Part shown: positions 1 to 11,058 of the stretch, in pieces
Layout of the letters: every line of letters starts with the position of its first letter
How positions within the stretch are numbered: the first letter of the stretch is position 1
DNA from: Paulownia fortunei
Lineage: Eukaryota; Streptophyta; Magnoliopsida; Lamiales; Paulowniaceae
Length of the DNA stretch: 64,000 bases
NCBI GenBank assembly: GCA_019321725.1
Contig: CM033110.1
Span: 8,921,278-8,985,277 of the forward strand
Direction: 5' to 3'
Program-made: the position numbers and the translations under genes
Notes under the pieces: model-generated
What the model was told of the DNA's origin: nothing
What the model saw: the letters and a program-made list of their open reading frames with translations, nothing else
The model's database searches: none

Positions 1-1721
1 CAATTAGTGTTTTTGGTGTTCAATTTAATTCTTAATTGAATAATTGAATCAAGAATTAAACTAGATAAAAGGTTGGTGAACTTTTGGAGATTGAAGGAAA
101 GGAAGGATGAATTTTTGGAGATGAAGAAAACTATTTTTCTTCAAGAGAGAGGGGCTGTTTTCCACGTTTTTTTTTCTTCACAAAAATCTGCAATAAAATC
201 CCCATAAAAAACTCCAAGAAAATTGTCAATAAAGGCTACCACAAGTCCTTTCCATGTAAGACTCTTCTTCCTTTCTTATCTTCAACTCTTTTAGTAAGTT
301 TCCTTATCCAATAAGGACTTTCCTTTTTCCTTATTACCTCTTAGAAATTGAATTCCCAATTTAACTTCCTATAGGAATTGGATTCCCAATCCAATTTCCT
401 AATGGGCTTCCTACAACCCTACACCTAATGGGCCTAGACCTAAGTAATCAATTAGGCTCTACTTTAATTGATTCAATTAATTAAATTAATTCATTTAATT
501 TATTAGGTCCATCTTAATTAATTAATCCAATCAATTACTAGGAATGGAAATATAGTTATTGAGCTTATGGGGTTTTAACTCAACATCCATGCCCTAGGCT
601 TAATCGGGAGATTAGATGATGGAAGGACCATACTTGCATGGTATTCGTAATTGAAATAGGTTCGCACATTCACCTTAGACTAAGAGTCATGATGCATTGC
701 TAGGTGTTTTCCATGTCTTGTGGGTTCTTGGAACTAATGAGTTAATTCCAAGAGAATTAATTAATTGGATTAATTAATCAGAATAATTAATTGTTCAACT
801 AAGTCACAAGAGTTGTGAGCCCACGACTAGCTTAAAGTGAACCTAAGGGGTCACACACAAAACTTGGACAAGTCCATTTCTAGCCTAGAAATTAATCCAA
901 GTGTTAGATTAAATTAATTAATGAGGGTTAAATTAATTCAAGTGTGGAATTAATTTAATTAATTAATTAGATTAATTGATTGGACCTAATTGGATTAGGG
1001 AGCCCAACTCGATGATGAATAATTAGAAAACCCCACGTCTAATTTTTATCTAACCTTGGTCAAGGATTTTAGAGTCAAGTACAGTGGAACACATAGGAGA
1101 TTCACCTATTCATCTAGATAGGTGATGGATCCTTTGTTGGCCACTCATTAATCTCCATACATGAATATATTACACCCAATATAAGCCCCTTGTGATTGTC
1201 ATGCAATCGGGAAATACATCAAAGTACAACATGTCATGCACAAGGTTACTATGGTGCCTCAAGTCTAAGGACTAATTCTTGTACTATCGTAATGAGAAAA
1301 TTCTCATTCGACAATAGAATATTTCCAATTGGAAATTTTCAGGTGGGGTTATTTAGTGTACTTGTTCCCAACAAGCACCCGTATACATGCACTAGTGTCT
1401 CCACACCAATACCTATGGAACGAGACATCTTCCTTTCGAGCCTGCATCGTATGGGCAAGTCTCAACAGGATCATTGATGTCCTATCTCATTGATCCTTGA
1501 CTTGGAATGTTTTAAGATCACATCCTTAGAGGCATATTCCACGATCACCATCATATGCACAACCACGCCCCATAGTTATTTGTGATCTAAGGACTTTATC
1601 TAATTCTTATGATGAATTTAAGATAAAGATTGTCATTTAAATAATTTTAATATTAATAAGAATGATTCACAAGAGTATATGAATGGCCAAATCAATTGGC
1701 TCGTTGGGCACTATTCTAACA
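1..1721 (-). mobile_element. Long LTR-like fragment, cut by left window edge
   Basis: Read on the minus strand this block begins TGTTAGAATAGTGCCC at 1721, an LTR-type TG start. It then runs for 1.7 kb of non-coding sequence rich in AATTAATT runs and leaves the window at base 1. No reading frame resembles a protein. The base directly outside the end (1722 onward, AATAT) would be the target duplication if the other end lies left of the window. A long LTR or a non-coding large retrotransposon derivative is the best reading. The lineage cannot be told, because no internal coding region is visible here. Confidence 0.5.
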
Positions 1722-2941
1722 AATATTACATCAGAATGATCTAAAATATCTTATGTTTGACACATATTATTAATCTTAACATAAGCCACAATAAGCAGAA
1801 AGCATGGAGCTATGATATATTTTTACAAGCAAATAAATTGCTCTTATCACAATTCAGCTTGTACTTCTCAAAATTCAGCATTTATCCTATTTGAAAGTTG
1901 CAATAAATCATGAAAGAGAGACTATGATGCACGCTACACCTAGTGAGAAAATTTGCTGAGCATATAACTAAAGGACGAGCTTCATGGCTGCCAAACGGAA
2001 ACCAGAAAGTATGTTCTACTCATGATACATGTATATCACGGATTTCAACAGCCAAACTGCACATACCCTATTTGAATATGTTTAACCAAACCCATGAGCA
2101 AAATTGACCAAAACATTTCACTATATTTGTAACCAGTTAATATCCAACTATACACGAGAACCACCTGAAGGTATTACAATGTCATTAGAGAATTATTCAC
2201 CAAGCAATATGCACAATTACCCTTGCGGCAACCTTTCAGGTAGTTATCATTTAGTCGATGGCCCATTAGATGGTCGGTGTAAGGCTAGAAATTGGAACAC
2301 AGTGATTTTGCTCGTTCCCATTTTTGGCTGGCAGACTTCGGTACTAGAAAATGTGGCTTTTGAGCCTAGGGTTTCTTATCAACTTTCATTCACTCCTCAC
2401 TTGAAAGTCATTGTTAGTTAAACAAAACATATTCCGTGGTGGATTGAAATGAGGTTAAATCTGTAGTCTAGCAATAATTGAATCTAAGGGGCTGACTTCT
2501 CCTAGCAGCTTACACTTCCATCTTTTTTCAATGAATTCTCTTGCCACTTCTTTGCTACAACATGATGGGTGTGAGAAATATGAGCAACGAATATGTTTCT
2601 CACTAGAAGCCATCATGGTAGAGAGGAGCATTTTTTTTTTTTTTTGACAAAAACTCTTCTCCTCAAGCCACTCATGCAATTTGTATCTTGGTTTGATTCG
2701 TTTCTCCAAGTCATAACATAGATAACTTGGGAAAACATTAAGTTATTATAGAGATGAACCCATATCAGTACATAGGCATTCAAGTATTTTTTTCAAGAAT
2801 GCTTTATTGCTTGTTAAGAATCTTTAACCAGGAATCTTTGGTGATAACCTCACCATCGCAGAAAGTCTCAAGTATTTAATCCCATAGTAAAGAAGGAAAT
2901 CAAATCACTCCTGCAGTTTGCTGCTACTGTTATTTAATAGA
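1722..2941. other. Intergenic, no supported gene
   Basis: Ordinary AT-rich sequence with a poly-T run near 2631-2647. Short frames on both strands (for example minus 2709-2455) overlap each other and show no motif I recognise, so I do not call a gene. Confidence 0.5.
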
Positions 2942-3135
2942 GTTAAGTGTAATGGACCGTGAATCTAAGCCCCAACATCATCCACCCGATTGCATTTTTT
3001 CTAAAGCTTAGAGGTTTAAAGAAGCTATATTTCTCATGTTTTGAGGAAAAACTTGAAGACAATGTGAAAGTCTAGAAGTTTTCAGAATATTTCGCAATGA
3101 TATAGAAACATCTAGAAGACGTGGAGGTTGGAGGG

Positions 3136-3168
3136 TTCTAGAAAATTCTAGACAATTCTAGAACTTTC
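3136..3168 (+). promoter_or_regulatory. Heat-shock-element array in LTR U3
   Basis: Alternating TTC and GAA modules are spaced exactly five bases apart: TTC 3136, GAA 3141, TTC 3146, GAC 3151, TTC 3156, GAA 3161, TTC 3166. Six of seven modules are perfect. Heat-shock factor trimers bind inverted nGAAn units at this spacing. The array lies about 265 bp upstream of the TATA box. Weaker runs with the same 5 bp phasing occur near 3196-3215 and 3275-3310. Heat inducibility is inferred. Confidence 0.6.
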
Positions 3169-3431
3169 CACACAAATGGAAAGAACATTATTAAATGTTC
3201 TAGAGTATTCAAGGGAACTCTAGAGATATGTAAAAACATCTAGAGATGTCTAGAAGTATGTAGTATATAATAGAAAAGTCTAGAAACATATAGAAGAGTA
3301 GAAAAGTTTCTAGGAAATACACTTTTGTAAATATCTAATAAAATATACTAGGAATATTCTTAGAGGCTCTAGAATGCCTCCTTAATCGTTAGATTTTTTT
3401 ATCCCTACTGTCTATTTGAGGAGGTGGAAAG

Positions 3432-3439
3432 TATAAATA
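3432..3439 (+). promoter_or_regulatory. TATA box of the LTR-like block
   Basis: TATAAATA sits between the CTAGAA-rich region and a U5-like stretch, at the place where an LTR U3/R promoter is expected. Transcription would start near 3460. Confidence 0.45.
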
Positions 3440-3597
3440 GGAAAATGTGCTCCTTTGTAACCAATGAAGTAGAGAACTAAAGTTTGAGTGAAACTTATCT
3501 TTCCTAAAAGTTCTCTTGTCCTAAATACTTTCTTGTGGATTTCTCTTTCATCAACCCTTGTTGGTTTCTCTTTGGTCAATCATTCTCTAATCATTTC

Positions 3598-3706
3598 ATA
3601 GACTTTCTTCACACTCATATACTCGAGATAGATTGACTTAGCTAAGGTCGCACAGACTTTCTTCATACACAAAAACTCGAGTTAGGTTGACTTTGCTTAA
3701 CCGCAA
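3598..3706 (+). repeat. Two diverged 54 bp direct repeats in U5
   Basis: Two adjacent copies share AGACTTTCTTCA, then ACTCGAG, then TTGACTT and a final CGCA, at about 3598-3651 and 3653-3706. They look like a local duplication inside the U5-like part of the LTR block. Confidence 0.6.
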
Positions 3707-3889
3707 TGGGTTGGAAGGAACTAAGATCGTATGGTACCTTATTGAGGGAACAAGTTCGTGACATAAAGGCTTTAATTGTGAACCTATTTACTCCAAAACC
3801 AATGTTGTGTAGGAAATTCAATTTTTTAATTACATGAACATGCATTCTTTTAGCTCGTATTTTCCTTAAGTTGTATCTTGTTAGAACTC

Positions 3890-4985
3890 AAGACTACATG
3901 ATTGCTTACAAAATCATCCTCCTCCTCCTGAGTGTCCTCTAATTCAGCATCGCTCCATGCAATGTTGAGTGATCGTCCCTTCTTCTTATTTGCACATTCA
4001 GATTGGATATGCTCACAACCTTCACATTATCTACATTGAATGTGGTTATTTTTATAGTCATTAGAAGAAGAAGAGAGATTAGAAGCATTTTTATTTTTAG
4101 ACACATTAGAACTCTTACTTGCTTTGGATTTTTTATTTTTTAAATTCATCTTCTTAAAGAACTTTCCAAAGTTTTTGGAAGTAGAATCATTTGATTAGTC
4201 ATGTCAGGAACATCAGATTGAACATCATCATCTGTTTGTTGTACTTCAGCTTGCAATGTAATTCATTTGTTTTTTATTCTTTTGTTTTGCTTGAGATTCA
4301 TTTCGAAAGTTTACAGCGAGCCCATTATTTGTCTAAATGTATTTTGGTAACATATTTAGCGCCTCAATGACTATTACTTTGTGAGCAAACCTTTCAGGCA
4401 AGGATGTCAACGTCTTTCTCACCAGCTTTGTGTTTATATATTTTTCTCCCAAGGAATGAGCATCATTCGCAATATCACAAAGTTTGGCATTGGAATTAGC
4501 TATGGTCTCGTTGTCCAACATTCTGAGATCCTCAAATCGAGAAGCCAATATTTATAGCTTTGAAAGTTTCACAGAAACTTTTCATTCATAGGCTATTTGA
4601 AGTATATCACATGCTTTCTTGGCAGTTTCACAAGTTGTAATTAGCCTAAATTGATTAGAGTCAACAACACTAAAGATAGCGTTTAGTACTTTGGAATTGC
4701 TACTTGCAAGTTCATTATTAGCTGTTGTCCACAGATCTTCTGGTTTGAGAACGACCTCATTTTTCTCATTTGCCATAACTGACTGATTCCAAATACAAAC
4801 AAAAGATCTTCATATCTTCTCATCAATTGATTTGATGAAGGCTCTCATCCTAGCCTTCTAGTATGAGTAGTTGGAACCTTCTAATAATGGTGGATGTGTA
4901 ACCAAACCTCTTTCACGTAGGATATTCATATCTGCACTTGAAGTGATAATAGATTAGTCCAAGGTCTCACTAAGTATGTCTAGTA
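3890..4985 (-). pseudogene. SIRE-type Copia Gag remnant
   Basis: Minus-strand translation gives, in order, a Gag N-terminal part (THPPLLEGSNYSY), the UBN2-type core (FRLITTCETAKKACDIL, then LRMLDNETI and LPERFAHKV) and a CCHC-like knuckle ending EGCEHIQSEC followed by a basic and acidic tail. Gag would package element RNA into virus-like particles. The frame is broken by several stops, including one inside the knuckle and one between the two core pieces at about 4581. The C-terminal end meets the plus-strand LTR block near 3880-3890. It lies directly downstream of an LTR and primer-binding-like site, as Gag should, but the pol that should follow it is absent here. Confidence 0.75.
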
Positions 4986-5001
4986 GCTGCTCTTGATGCC
5001 A
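4986..5001 (-). other. Primer-binding-site-like sequence
   Basis: The minus strand reads TGGCATCAAGAGCAGC immediately before Gag, close to the plant Copia initiator-methionine tRNA primer site TGGTATCAGAGC with changes. It fixes the LTR end at about 5004. Confidence 0.5.
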
Positions 5002-5003
5002 CT

Positions 5004-6032
5004 TGCTAGAATCTGTTGCCATTTTAATTAACCAAGTTAATCAATTTACCAGATTTGTTATGTTCTAAATAGTGTTATAACATCGATTAGAACATGGAAC
5101 AAAATGCATAGCAAAAAATTTAAATCGACACCATCACTTTTAATGAGGTTCGGATACCAAATATCCTACTCGTCAAGGCCACGCCCAGAGAGAAAATAAT
5201 CCACTACCAATGGACTTGATGTCATTCTTATATTCTTGTATTACTCAACTAGTGGACTTGTTTGTGAGATCCCCTCGACTTAAATCTGCCTCGTTGAACT
5301 CCCTTAAACATTGACTGTCATCAAACAGTAGAACATTTTCTCTTGAGAACTCACCTCCTTCTACCAAAGGATGTTTAATGCGATGTTCCACTATAGTCTG
5401 GAACAGACTTCAATCTCCAGGTTGACATGATACTCGAATTTTTTATCACAAATTAATTGAACACTAGAGATGGAATCTGCTGCCCTCAATCTCTGGATGT
5501 TCTCTTGAAAATCAGCAGTAAGAACTAATGAAAATTTATGTTTAAATATATAAACTACATTAGTTAATTCCTAAACTATTATATAGAAAGATTTCTAGTC
5601 TATTACAAAGACTTTTCTATCATAACTCTTCTATGTATCATCTTGAATAATAAAAACCAAGTACAAATCAATTTTCTACTCTAAATAATAGAATATGTTA
5701 CTTTAGAATGGTTGGAAATCCACCAATATCTTCTTTGATAAGGTAAGTCCAAAATTACTCATTGTTCTCCTAGTTAGACATGAATTTATTAAAAGATACC
5801 TGGTAGATTTATTTTCATAAATTCTACAAGCTTATCTTTAATAAATCTACTCATTATGGTAAGTGGAAGAAGTTTGATTCCTACAAGAAAATAAATAATC
5901 AATAGTTAGTCTTTCATTAAAACTCTTTTAAACATGAAAAACATAACTTACCTTATTTAGAAGACCTAACAAATCGATCTTCCCATTTTGCACAAATAAT
6001 GCTAATCAAAATAAGTCATGGACTTAATAATA
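5004..6032 (-). repeat. SIRE LTR, single copy between ORF3 and Gag
   Basis: Bounded on one side by the primer-like site (4986-5001) and on the other by a purine-rich tract. On the minus strand it starts TATTATTAAGTCC and ends near AGCA, about 1.03 kb, a usual size for SIRE LTRs. No second copy exists in the window. It serves as the 3' LTR of the pol/ORF3 part to its right and as the 5' LTR of the Gag part to its left. Edges are inferred from the neighbouring sites, not from an LTR pair. Confidence 0.55.
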
Positions 6033-6041
6033 TCTCCCTTT
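6033..6041 (-). other. Polypurine tract of SIRE element
   Basis: AAAGGGAGA on the minus strand directly abuts the proposed LTR start. The preceding text (GACAAAAATGCC) resembles the typical SIRE 3' end. It would prime plus-strand DNA synthesis. Confidence 0.5.
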
Positions 6042-6394
6042 GGCATTTTTGTCAAAACCATCTATCTTACCTTAGTTTCTGAAAGCATGTTAAAATATCA
6101 TATTTCATCAATGATATATCACAAAAATAGATGAAACAACTAAGTCCACTAAACCATTGTTGGAACATGGAACTGAACATGACATTGAATAATATACTAA
6201 GGCAAATAGAACATAGTTTAGGGGCAATGAAAAACTAACACAAAAAGTCTACCAACTATTACAAGCAGAAACTCTCCTCCAAAATATCTCCCCTAACAAA
6301 AACCAATCAAACAAAAACTTCAAAATATCAGCAGTTTCAATCATATCATCAAATTAGAAAAATAAAAACATCATAAATCAATCAATATCAGCCG

Positions 6395-7631
6395 ATTCAG
6401 GCTTCCTTATCAACCACATTAGCTTCAACTCCTCATTCACCAGCTTGGTGAACATCCACATCCATTACTTCACCACCAACATATCCAACAACTTCATTTC
6501 CAGTACCAGCTGGTTCTGCTTCAACTCCCTATGCATTTGAAGTACCAATTTCTACAGTCTCTGCCCTTACAACTTTAGCAACTAACTCCCCCTTTTGGAT
6601 CAAAATGGCCAAAGGAACTCCAAAAGTTTGAGAAGTAGAATTAGAATTACCAAAAGCAATAAGTTCAACAGCAGTAGCCTGTGGAGTTTTGCTTTTGAGT
6701 TGAGCAAGAAGATAAAGAACTTACTATTCTTTGGCTTGCTTTTCCTGAATTTGTTGTCTATCTGCAAGTAACTATATTTCCAAATATCTAAGAAGATCCT
6801 TAGAAGATGATGGAGGATTAGATGTTCCAGGACATGTTCCAAATGATCTTTATACTTACGAAGCTTAGTGGAAATAGAGTAATCAACCCTAGAATACTCA
6901 AGTTGTTCAGTCCTAAGCTTCTAAGAACCTTGAGAAACTAATTGATTGTAAATCAAAGAATGGATTGGCAAATAACCAGAAATAGTCTTAACATCAACAT
7001 GCTTAGCAACACAACTTGATCCTTAACAATCATAGTGTGATTATTTATTGGGATCCAATTTATCACTGCTGCTTTGTGAAAAATAGCATATTTCAAAGTT
7101 AATTGTGCAGCAGGAAAAGTGAGAGTGTTTCTAGGCCAAACATTCCTAGTTCCTCTAGTTAATTCCCTAATGATCACATCAAAATTGGATGGCAACTCAA
7201 ATGAGTCAACTTGTGGAGTACCCAAATATTTATTAACAAACTGAGCAGTAAAGAAATAAATTCTTTCCCAAACATAAACTTGACCATACTTTGCAGAATC
7301 AACTTTAATGATGTCAGAATGTAAATTGAAATAAAATCTTTCACTACCTTAGTCACATAAGGTTTGATATCTTTAACAGTACTAATGAGTTGCCTATCAA
7401 TCAAAATCAAGTCTAAACCTCTATCCTCAAAATCACTCATTCTAATTGACCTTTCAAACCACATCTTTCTTTGAGAAATAAAACTCCACATTTCTTTAGC
7501 ATAATCACTATAAAACTTGTGAGAAATAGCCTTAGTTACCTCAAGTTTTTCACCCTCAACATTTATTTGAGGTCCTTAGCAGATTCTCTAGAGAAATTAT
7601 CAGAGATGTGAGTGTTATCTTGTGAATTAGT
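6395..7631 (-). pseudogene. SIRE third ORF, C-terminal part
   Basis: Minus-strand fragments include ISTVKDIKPYV, then VIIRELTRGTRNVWPRNTL and AVINWIPINNH. These match the plant-specific 'putative plant transposon protein' domain often found after pol in SIRE-like Copia elements and sometimes called env-like. A polar tail follows down to about 6395 (LADRQQIQEKQ). Several frameshifts and stops break it. Its N-terminal half lies at 10511-11058, on the other side of an inserted solo LTR. The protein's role is unknown; an envelope role is unproven. Confidence 0.65.
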
Positions 7632-9688
7632 TGTAATACCCAAGCCTCACACTACTCACTTGGCCAATATGATTCATGCAGAACATGTTACTTACATGCT
7701 AATTTTCATTAACATCTACATGACATCTTATATAGCTTTCTTAATCGTTAGACCTCTAATGCCATCACTTGATGTTAGTGGTTGAGATCATATAACCTAA
7801 TTAAGTAATTCTATATTTAGATAAGAAAAAGAATAGATTGGTCAATATATTGGATATTCATAGGTTATATGTTATAATTTTGGAAGTGTTAAAGGTGTTA
7901 CTAGTAAGCTTATATAATTTGATTCAATTAGATCGATGTGTTTTAAAAGTATACATCCATGAATTAACATACTTGGGATATTGGACATGATATAATGTGT
8001 TGTGCATATGATTTTAGAAATGAAAACTAGACAATCATTTAAAAATCTGATGTCAATTGGTTTAAAGATCGAATGAACGGTAAGAAATTAAGGCAAAAAT
8101 TTATTATCCGATAATATAGCAATTAAAATTGAATGTAAATAGATAAATAAATATTGAGAAACACTAGATCAGAGTTGTATAAGGTGTGAATAATATCATA
8201 TTTAAACCACCACTTGACATCTCAAGCTTTGCCAACTCAAGCTACTACCTCAACCTTTCTTCATTTCTATCCTTGAACCATGACCAAAAACCATTTTCTG
8301 ACCTATTTCACCTCCAAAACCTCCATTTTAAATTTTATAATTTTCTCTCAAGTGATTCCAAGTAAATAAAAAAGTGAAGTAAGCAAAGAGAAGAAGTAAT
8401 GAGGAACGAGTAGAAGTTTAAATTTGTGCATAGGTGAGCTTCACTTATGTTTTTTATTTAAGTTCTTGAATTGTTTGAGGGTTTATGATTTTTAAATCTT
8501 CTATTATTATTTATAATCATTTAAGGATGTTATCTATGGTCTTATAATTCACAAAATAGGGATTTTTAGTTGTAAAATCACAATAGAAATCAATTGGGAC
8601 AAAAACTGTATACTTGCTGGTTTTTATCTTTAAAGCTTTATATAAGTATAATAACTTGATTAAAACCTATATATTTCACCATATATGTGTTTATATGTGA
8701 GTTTAGGTGATGTATGAATGTTTGGAGAGGTTATAAGTTGAAATATTGTTTGATATTTAAAGAAACACTCAAAACTGTCATGATAGAACTTACAGTTTTT
8801 GCATTGTGATAAGTGGGCTAGTTTTGCTGAGGTAACTCAATGATTTTAAGCAATTATAAAATATGATTACATTTCTCTACATGTTAGCTAAGTGTGTTAA
8901 AAATTTGGGACTGATTGGATATGCTTAGGGATGTCAAAATTATCATGTAAACTAAATTGGAAAGCAAGAAAATATGAAAATGTGAATCTGTCCCATTTGA
9001 TAACTTAGCATGTTTCAACCTAGACATGTTGCTATTGAGTGTTAACAATTAGGTACATGCTATTAGAGTTATAACACTTCAATTATATGATGTTTACATG
9101 TATCTAAGATGAGAAATTAAAGTATTTGAGGGACTATATTGGGTCTTAGTTTGTGAAAGCTTGATTGTTACCTAGATAGCTTGGTGTTTAAGGTCTTAGT
9201 ATAATATTTTATGCTTTCAACTTTCCAAATTGGGAATGGTGCTTGATGTTGGGTAATATTATAGACTATTTTACATCTAAGATTGGAGGGGAACAATAAA
9301 CAAATCTAGACTAATCCACCAACCAAGTGAAAGGTAAGTAAAGATCCATTTGCAACTACAATGCGTGAACATAGTATGTCTTGAAGCATTTATACCTATT
9401 ATGTTGGTGATATTTAAATTGATTGGATGGCAAGTATATTATGTACCTTAAGAGTCTTATGATTCTTAAAACATGTTGAGAGCAAGATGACTTGCATACA
9501 TATTGAATATACCATTTATGAGCATTTACTTGTGCACGCACAGCATATGGGTATAGTTGAGGTTCTTACATGCACGATTTGAGAAATGATTTTTAGAAAG
9601 AAAATATGTTTTGGTTGGCCACTACTAGTGTACCGAGGCATGCGAGGTGTGCTTATGTGATATTTTGGGGCACCGTGAGTGTTACTTC

Positions 9689-9846
9689 TTGGAGAATCAT
9701 AGGGGTGGACAAGGGGTGTGCCTCTGGTGGTCACGAGAGAGTGGACCACTTGATTGTGCCCTTATTGACTCCATCGATGGGAAGACTTTTAGAGGATCAC
9801 AGGGGAAGATAGGGGGTGGACCTCTGGTGATCCTAGGAGATGGCCC
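9689..9846 (+). repeat. Diverged ~95 bp duplication inside solo LTR
   Basis: Two related segments, roughly 9689-9750 and 9784-9846, share 'gaggatcacagggg' and 'gtggacctctggtgatc'-like text. The other LTR copy has a different tandem array at the same place. Confidence 0.5.
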
Positions 9847-10454
9847 CTAGACTGAGTCAATTTGTTTATGGCCATTTGATTAATAATATTGTACAGAGCT
9901 CTATCCGGTGCATAGTAGGTGGGTAAGGGCCCAATAAAATGAAGTGGTATTTAATAAAAACTCTTTAATTTATGAGTACTCAAATTTAACACATTTATAG
10001 CATCATATCTTAGAGATGAGTTGCATGAGATTTTATATCATACTCTTTGATTTATTGAATGTTAGCTCATGTAGTTCATGCATTGTAGGTGAGCATGGTG
10101 AGACTTGAGACCCCTGGTTTATTGGGCTGGCAGTGGAGCTCCTATAGGCTTTTAAAGATAAATATACTTGGATGATAACGTATTGGGCTATTTTGTGAGC
10201 TGCGCTTTTGATTTTATAATTTATTGTATTTTATTAGTGATTTTTTCCTATATATCACTTTCAAAAAACTCATTTGTGATAGAGATTTTAGTTTGTGATG
10301 ATTTTGATAGACCTTATTAATATTTTAATAACTACCTATGTATATACAGTGTTACAGGATGTGAAAGCATTTTACTTTTATCAATGTTTTGTTAAACTAA
10401 CTAGAAAAAAAAATTATACACACGCATATGTGCACAAATTATGTTGCACAGGTT

Positions 10455-10457
<3 letters not shown>

Positions 10458-10490
<33 letters not shown>
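10458..10490. repeat. (TA)n microsatellite
   Basis: About fifteen TA dinucleotides close to the right end of the solo LTR. Confidence 0.9.
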
Positions 10491-10492
<2 letters not shown>

Positions 10493-10510
10493 TATTGGGA
10501 GGTTGTGACA

Positions 10511-11058
10511 TCAATTCTACTCCTAAATTCATCAGGATGATAGTCAGGGTCCTGTCTAGAAGCTATTGGAGTCTGTGATGTTCTATATTCTATTTGAATA
10601 GACCTCGGGACATAAGCAGTACCAGTGCTTCCTTGTTGCACAATGACTTCAAAAGAGTCTGAAAAAGTGGAGAGAAAAGTAAAAGGTTGTAAGATAGAGT
10701 CAGCAACAGGGTCAACTTTACTATGAACAGAATTAGGAGCTTGCCCTTGCTGAAAATCCATTAGGGTTTCAGCCGCTTCAGTAGTATCTGCTAAAGATGT
10801 TTCTGGCATGTGAAATGAAGAACTTCCTAGAGCAGGTTCTACACCTTGTGTTCTTTTAGCAACTGGCTCGCTATTGTAAGTAGCAGAGATGATTTTTAAT
10901 GGTGGATATTTTATGGCAAGAGGTACAACATCAACCTCTGGTTTCAATAGATTTTTCTACACTGGAGGTGCGCCGGAGGCTGGAGCATGTCTCCGTCCCC
11001 ATTTTGCATGAGCTCGCCTTTTTTCTTTTCTTTTCTCAGCAAGCAATCTCTTTTGCAT
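10511..11058 (-). pseudogene. SIRE third ORF, N-terminal part
   Basis: An ATG at 11058 (minus) opens a very basic start, MQKRLLAEKRKEKRR, followed by one in-frame stop near 10957. The frame then stays open (VVPLAIKYPPLKI, then a Ser/Thr/Gln-rich low-complexity stretch) to the solo LTR junction at 10511. A basic N-terminus plus a disordered linker is usual for this plant Copia third ORF. The conserved domain continues beyond the insertion at 7631. It is probably dead because of the stop and the 2.9 kb insertion. Confidence 0.55.

Larger units (their letters stand above)
2942..3720 (+). mobile_element. LTR-like block with CTAGAA repeats and TATA box
   Basis: The block has LTR promoter anatomy on the plus strand. 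It begins around TGTAATGGACCG, followed by about 300 bp packed with CTAGAA/TTCTAGAA motifs, a TATAAATA at 3432, then a U5-like stretch ending near 3720. Beyond it lies unrelated minus-strand gag. The exact ends are uncertain and I see neither a partner LTR nor a target duplication, so it may be a solo LTR or a truncated end. CTAGAA-rich U3 regions of this style are known from plant Copia LTRs. Confidence 0.42.
7632..10510 (+). mobile_element. Solo LTR, copy 1 (2.9 kb)
   Basis: Starts TGTAATACCCAAGCCTC and ends GAGGTTGTGACA, matching the ends of the copy at 30955-33799 (TGTGATACCC...GAGGGTGTTACA). Long internal stretches are shared between the two, such as TTTTGGAAGTGTTAAA and ACTAGTAAGCTTAT. 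It has no coding capacity. It splits the SIRE third ORF. The flanking pentamers TTAGT and TCAAT differ by two transitions, as expected of a decayed 5 bp duplication. TG...CA ends, length and absence of internal genes fit a solo LTR, possibly of a Ty3/Gypsy family, but the lineage is not proven. Confidence 0.65.

Noticed and set aside
1196..1477. 93-codon plus-strand frame
   Set aside because: Lies inside a coding-free LTR-like block read on the other strand and has no recognisable motif.
2104..2709. Short frames on both strands, including an 84-codon minus frame
   Set aside because: No family resemblance and no splice context.
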